Positions 31,669-34,484 of a DNA stretch of 34,484 nucleotides are shown here, piece after piece (the first letter of the stretch is position 1; each line of letters starts with the position of its first letter). The notes under the pieces are model-generated. The model was given only the letters and a program-made list of their open reading frames with translations. It was not told the DNA's origin and did not search any database. The DNA is from Microcaldota archaeon (GTDB taxonomy: Archaea > Micrarchaeota > Micrarchaeia > Micrarchaeales > CABMGC01), in the NCBI GenBank assembly GCA_021817305.1, contig JAKAVL010000033.1:1-34484 (forward strand), read 5' to 3'. The position numbers and the translations under genes are program-made.

Positions 31669-33045
31669 TTATGGCTCGATATACACTTGGAATGACTCCT
31701 CAGATGAACCGCCTTGCCAGGATTCACGCACCTCCACTGTGCAGGACCCTGACGCGCCAGGTTTTACGTTTACATCATATGTTAGCAGATATTGCTCCGG
31801 TGAGAGGACCATAGGATATTGGCCATTGAACATATTGGTCACGTTCAAGAGACTGCAGGCACTGACATTGATATTAGAGACACTGACTGTTTGGCTGCTG
31901 CTCAGATAAAAACTTATTGTTCCGCTTCCGCCGTATACAGTTGATTCTATCGGCATTATCTGAAATTGGGGGTTTGCCATAGCAGATGATTGTAAATTCA
32001 GATGCGGCACGCCGGCAATAAACAAGTACAGTGAGACTATCGCCAGAAGTATTCCAAGCCCTAAGGACAGGAAGGCTGCTTTTTTCTCGGATTTTTGGAC
32101 TCCGCTTCTGGATTCCTTGGTTACATCCAGGATTTTGCTGTTCCTTCCTACGGACATCACCTTTACTGGAAGGCCGTCGAAGCTCTTGCTTATGCCAGTG
32201 ACGGTACCCATCGCAAAATAACTATTGTCCACAGGCATTACGAGTTCGGATATCGCGAGCCTGTTGCCTTTGAATACGGCAATGTCATCTGGCTTTTTAT
32301 CTGATGTGCTGAAGTTAAATTTTCCGAAATCTATTTTTGGCGGGCTTGATTTTAGGTACTGTATGAAGTCTTTGCCTTCCTGCGTTCCGGTTCTGACTGA
32401 TTCGTTTTTCTTGTTAAGTATGTAATATCTTTTTCCTGTAAGGATGTCTGCAACGCTGGCATTTTTGAGGTCTATGGCAAGGTAACCTGTGCCGTCGGTC
32501 ATAAGCAATGGAAGCGCATCTCCATAAGAACACATGCCTGCCCAGTAGGTTCCGCTTCTTCTGCGCAGCTCCTGCTCAAGCCTTAGCTGGTACATGAGGC
32601 ACTGAGTTGATGATGCAGCTGCTTTTATTGATGATCCGCTTTCAGATATGAAATGCCCCTGTATCTCGTTCAGGCCATTTGCTGCTGACCTAATCTTTGC
32701 GAGCGGAATTGCTTCCGTGTCCTCAAGCATGGAGAATTCGTACCATCCGATTGCTATGAATACTACTCCAAAAACGAGAAGTGATGGGATTAGCAGAACC
32801 GAGGAATAGGAGTCTGCTATGATGACCCTTGATTCTATGTATATGACTATTATAAATGCTATCAGCACCAAGTAGAAGGGCCCGGTAAGGCCTCTACCTT
32901 TTGCGCGCGTTTGATAGTTCTGGAGTAAGAAACTGCTCTGCGCCTTAGTGAGTGCCTGCTTCATGTCAGGGGATTTGAAGATGCCTGCCATTGATAAAAT
33001 CAAAATCCCTGAGCTGTCTTGCAGATTGGAAGTTGGCGTACCCAT
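31669..33045 (-). CDS. GIDE/MUL1-like domain membrane protein
   Basis: 458 residues. Two helices (about 55-100) are followed by the GIDE-type motif DTEAIPLAKIRSAANGLNEIQGHFI and STQCLMYQLRLEQELR, as in mitochondrial MUL1 and its prokaryotic relatives. The rest of the GIDE region runs to about 310, a third helix follows (about 325-345), and the C-terminus is an Ig-like exported domain with cysteines and Asn-Ser/Thr sites (NVSACSLLNVTN). There is no RING domain, so ligase activity is not expected. The neighbour of lemA fits the known association. The ATG at 33045 is 11 bases from the upstream stop. Confidence 0.7.
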   Translation of the reverse strand: MGTPTSNLQDSSGILILSMAGIFKSPDMKQALTKAQSSFLLQNYQTRAKGRGLTGPFYLVLIAFIIVIYIESRVIIADSYSSVLLIPSLLVFGVVFIAIGWYEFSMLEDTEAIPLAKIRSAANGLNEIQGHFISESGSSIKAAASSTQCLMYQLRLEQELRRRSGTYWAGMCSYGDALPLLMTDGTGYLAIDLKNASVADILTGKRYYILNKKNESVRTGTQEGKDFIQYLKSSPPKIDFGKFNFSTSDKKPDDIAVFKGNRLAISELVMPVDNSYFAMGTVTGISKSFDGLPVKVMSVGRNSKILDVTKESRSGVQKSEKKAAFLSLGLGILLAIVSLYLFIAGVPHLNLQSSAMANPQFQIMPIESTVYGGSGTISFYLSSSQTVSVSNINVSACSLLNVTNMFNGQYPMVLSPEQYLLTYDVNVKPGASGSCTVEVRESWQGGSSEESFQVYIEP

Positions 33046-33056
33046 TTAATCATTCG

Positions 33057-33914
33057 TTACGCAGTCCGCAGCGCGGAGCCCGTTGCCTTGTACCCCGTCC
33101 ACTGCGCTATCAGAATTAGTATTGCAGAGACTATGTATATCACATACGCGGCTATGTTGATTAGTATTCCTGATCCGCCACCCGAAGTGAGCACGCCTGA
33201 TGCATTGAGCGATGACAATAGAGAGGTGCTGGCGAACAGGCTCATTATGCCTCCTGCAAAGGCGACAACTATTCCTATTATAAGTAATGTTGAGGAGGTG
33301 TTGAGGCCGTTCTGCGACATATCCCGACCGAGAAGCCTGTACATTTCACGCAGCTTCCAAACGAACAGAAACTCAAGTATCATGAAGATAATTGCGAACA
33401 ATGCCATTACTCCAGAAAATGCGCTTACGCTTACCGCACCCGTCCCGGAAAACGACGTAGACTCCAGTATCGGTATATTGCCGAGAGCCACGATTACGTA
33501 GATTACGCCAATTACTGCAGTTATTATAACAAGGTACTTTAACCATTTTGATATTGACGCATAGGCAGGCGCAGAGGGCATGCTGCTCCTTCTTACGTCG
33601 CGTATTCCGAATGTCAGTGATAGCATGGCGTACACCGCAAATACAAACATTGATATCATCATCACAAGCAGAAGCACGCCCAAGCCAGCCAATGCGATAC
33701 TCATTGACGATGCCATGAGAAGATTGCTCAGCGCTGATGACACAGTAAATAGAATGCCTACTATAATCAGGTCCAGGATTATGGCCAGCAGTACTGTAAT
33801 GGATGAATAAAGAAAGAACTTGTTGAGGCTCCTTATGCCCTCCATTGCAAGCAGGTTTATCTTTATACCTGCGCTTCTTGAAGCGCTGTCGGCAGACGCC
33901 TTTGACAATGCCAT
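33057..33914 (-). CDS. polytopic membrane protein heading the LemA-GIDE cluster
   Basis: 285 residues, about six hydrophobic helices, with a soluble N-terminus and a short loop of charge (WKLREMYRLLGRDMSQNG). The layout resembles archaeal DUF973/DUF996-type membrane proteins, but I cannot assign it with confidence. GGTGA precedes the ATG. TATAAAAG on the minus strand (33947-33954) is its promoter. It is the first gene of the run that continues to the GIDE-like gene. Confidence 0.6.
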   Translation of the reverse strand: MALSKASADSASRSAGIKINLLAMEGIRSLNKFFLYSSITVLLAIILDLIIVGILFTVSSALSNLLMASSMSIALAGLGVLLLVMMISMFVFAVYAMLSLTFGIRDVRRSSMPSAPAYASISKWLKYLVIITAVIGVIYVIVALGNIPILESTSFSGTGAVSVSAFSGVMALFAIIFMILEFLFVWKLREMYRLLGRDMSQNGLNTSSTLLIIGIVVAFAGGIMSLFASTSLLSSLNASGVLTSGGGSGILINIAAYVIYIVSAILILIAQWTGYKATGSALRTA

Positions 33915-33946
33915 AGTTTCACCGAAATAACTATGAAATGTGCATC

Positions 33947-33954
33947 CTTTTATA
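33947..33954 (-). promoter_or_regulatory. TATA box of the membrane-protein cluster
   Basis: TATAAAAG on the minus strand, about 35 bases before the ATG at 33914; GGTGA (33919-33923, minus) provides the ribosome site. Confidence 0.55.
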
Positions 33955-34049
33955 GGTTTCTGGGATTTTGGTTGCTTCAGAGGCCGAGTTCCGACTTGTG
34001 AAGTGCATTTATAACATAAGTGGTAATCTTCGAGTGTATGCTGTACTAG

Positions 34050-34373
34050 GGGCTTAAGCTGACGTTCGATGACTTCATAAAATGCCTGGGCTTTCCGGAA
34101 TTAGTGGACATCAGGGAAAAGGATGCAATAAAGAAGTATGTGAATGAGGGTGTGATAGAAAAGGTGATTTACAGGGACATACCGGAGCTGCTGCCCATAA
34201 AAGATGTTGCGGTACTTGCTTCGGTATACAAAATAATCGCGGATGAACCGGGGCAGCTCATCGAACTGCAGAGCCTGGCGAGCGGCCTTAGTATATCGCG
34301 GCAGACGCTTTCCACTTATCTGACTTATTTGGAGGATGCATTCCTCGTAAGAAAGCTTTACAAGAAGTCATAG
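34050..34373 (+). pseudogene. decayed DUF4143 ATPase fragment
   Basis: About 107 codons are open from 34050 (after a stop) to 34373. The reading LTFDDFIKCLGFPELVD, VIEKVIYRDIPELLPIKD and LSISRQTLSTYLTYLEDAFLVRKLYKK matches the DUF4143 region of AAA-ATPases like the gene at 895. Both the ATPase domain and the nuclease-like C-terminus are missing. The frame ends just where an intact protein would continue, next to a palindrome of IS200/IS605 type. The ATG-less upstream part and the GTG at 34104 make it unlikely to be a working gene. Confidence 0.7.
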
Positions 34374-34377
34374 CAGA

Positions 34378-34415
34378 AAGCCCACGATTTTCAATCGTGG
34401 GATGAATGCGAAGGG
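34378..34415 (+). mobile_element. terminal palindrome resembling IS200/IS605-family right end
   Basis: CCCACGATT-TTC-AATCGTGGG (34381-34401) is a perfect 9-bp hairpin, preceded by AAAG and followed by ATGAATGCGAAGGGC. This layout recalls the right-end hairpin of IS605-type tnpB elements, where a guide-type RNA also ends. No transposase lies upstream, so this would be a solo remnant or a small non-autonomous element. It directly follows the broken DUF4143 fragment. Confidence 0.45.
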
Positions 34416-34484
34416 CATGGATTTATAATTGTAATCAGGTATATCATATGGCAGTGAAGTAAATGAAATTAACCCAGGTTGTAA

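Noticed and set aside
1-34484. CRISPR array or cas genes
   Set aside because: No regularly spaced repeats and no Cas-like protein were found in either strand.

Overview
The window is archaeal. It carries an archaeal RNA polymerase/ribosomal protein operon (RpoD, eL18, uL13, uS9, RpoN, uS2), an MCM helicase, an Sm-like protein, a UPF0200 kinase, a class III (archaellin/pilin-type) signal peptidase, TATA-box promoters (several placed for leaderless mRNAs) and tRNA genes with bulge-helix-bulge (BHB) introns and no encoded CCA. A DPANN lineage such as Micrarchaeota would fit: small compact genes, a short RpoD without an Fe-S domain, T-loop tRNA introns, and many bacterial-type genes. That placement is inference, because no marker could be searched.

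Layout. 1-422: end of a surface-type protein. 423-894: gene-poor stretch. 895-2394: AAA/DUF4143 ATPase flanked by short imperfect repeats. 2485-4614 (minus): Mre11-like nuclease and prepilin peptidase. 4679-4836: an unassigned sequence that folds into a long co-linear hairpin, just upstream of a winged-helix gene. 5198-6421 (minus): MGMT-like, UPF0200 and MetRS beta genes. 6482-7601: ThpR and an unknown protein. 7762-10804: the transcription/translation operon with embedded tRNA-Leu(GAG) and tRNA-Pro(AGG). 10805-12283: pilin-like protein, ProX-type editing protein, LSm and tRNA-Ala(GGC). 12352-15035 (minus): two glycosyltransferases and a small membrane protein. 15260-19166: HTH regulator-grpE-dnaK-dnaJ. 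19240-20599: thyA-folA. 20724-21287: a Tat-exported lytic-transglycosylase-like protein. 21331-24489: a membrane protein, heme O synthase (ctaB) and a large histidine-containing membrane protein. 24594-29143 (minus): mcm, presenilin-like protease, glyA. 29228-30706: metG. 30727-33914 (minus): a membrane-protein cluster with LemA and a GIDE-domain protein. 34050-34484: a decayed DUF4143 fragment and a palindrome like the ends of IS200/IS605 elements.

How the genes fit together. glyA, thyA and folA encode the three enzymes of the thymidylate folate cycle. The MetRS catalytic chain (29228) lacks the C-terminal tRNA-binding domain, and that domain is encoded separately at 6092-6421. The prepilin peptidase (3748) is a plausible processor of the pilin-like protein (10805). 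The HTH gene heads the Hsp70 operon and may be its regulator.

The most notable signals are introns inside the T-loop of two tRNAs at the same position, an actinobacterial-style wall-lytic enzyme with a Tat signal in an archaeon, a structured RNA candidate, and a GIDE-LemA membrane cluster. Everything here comes from reading the sequence; no database search was possible.
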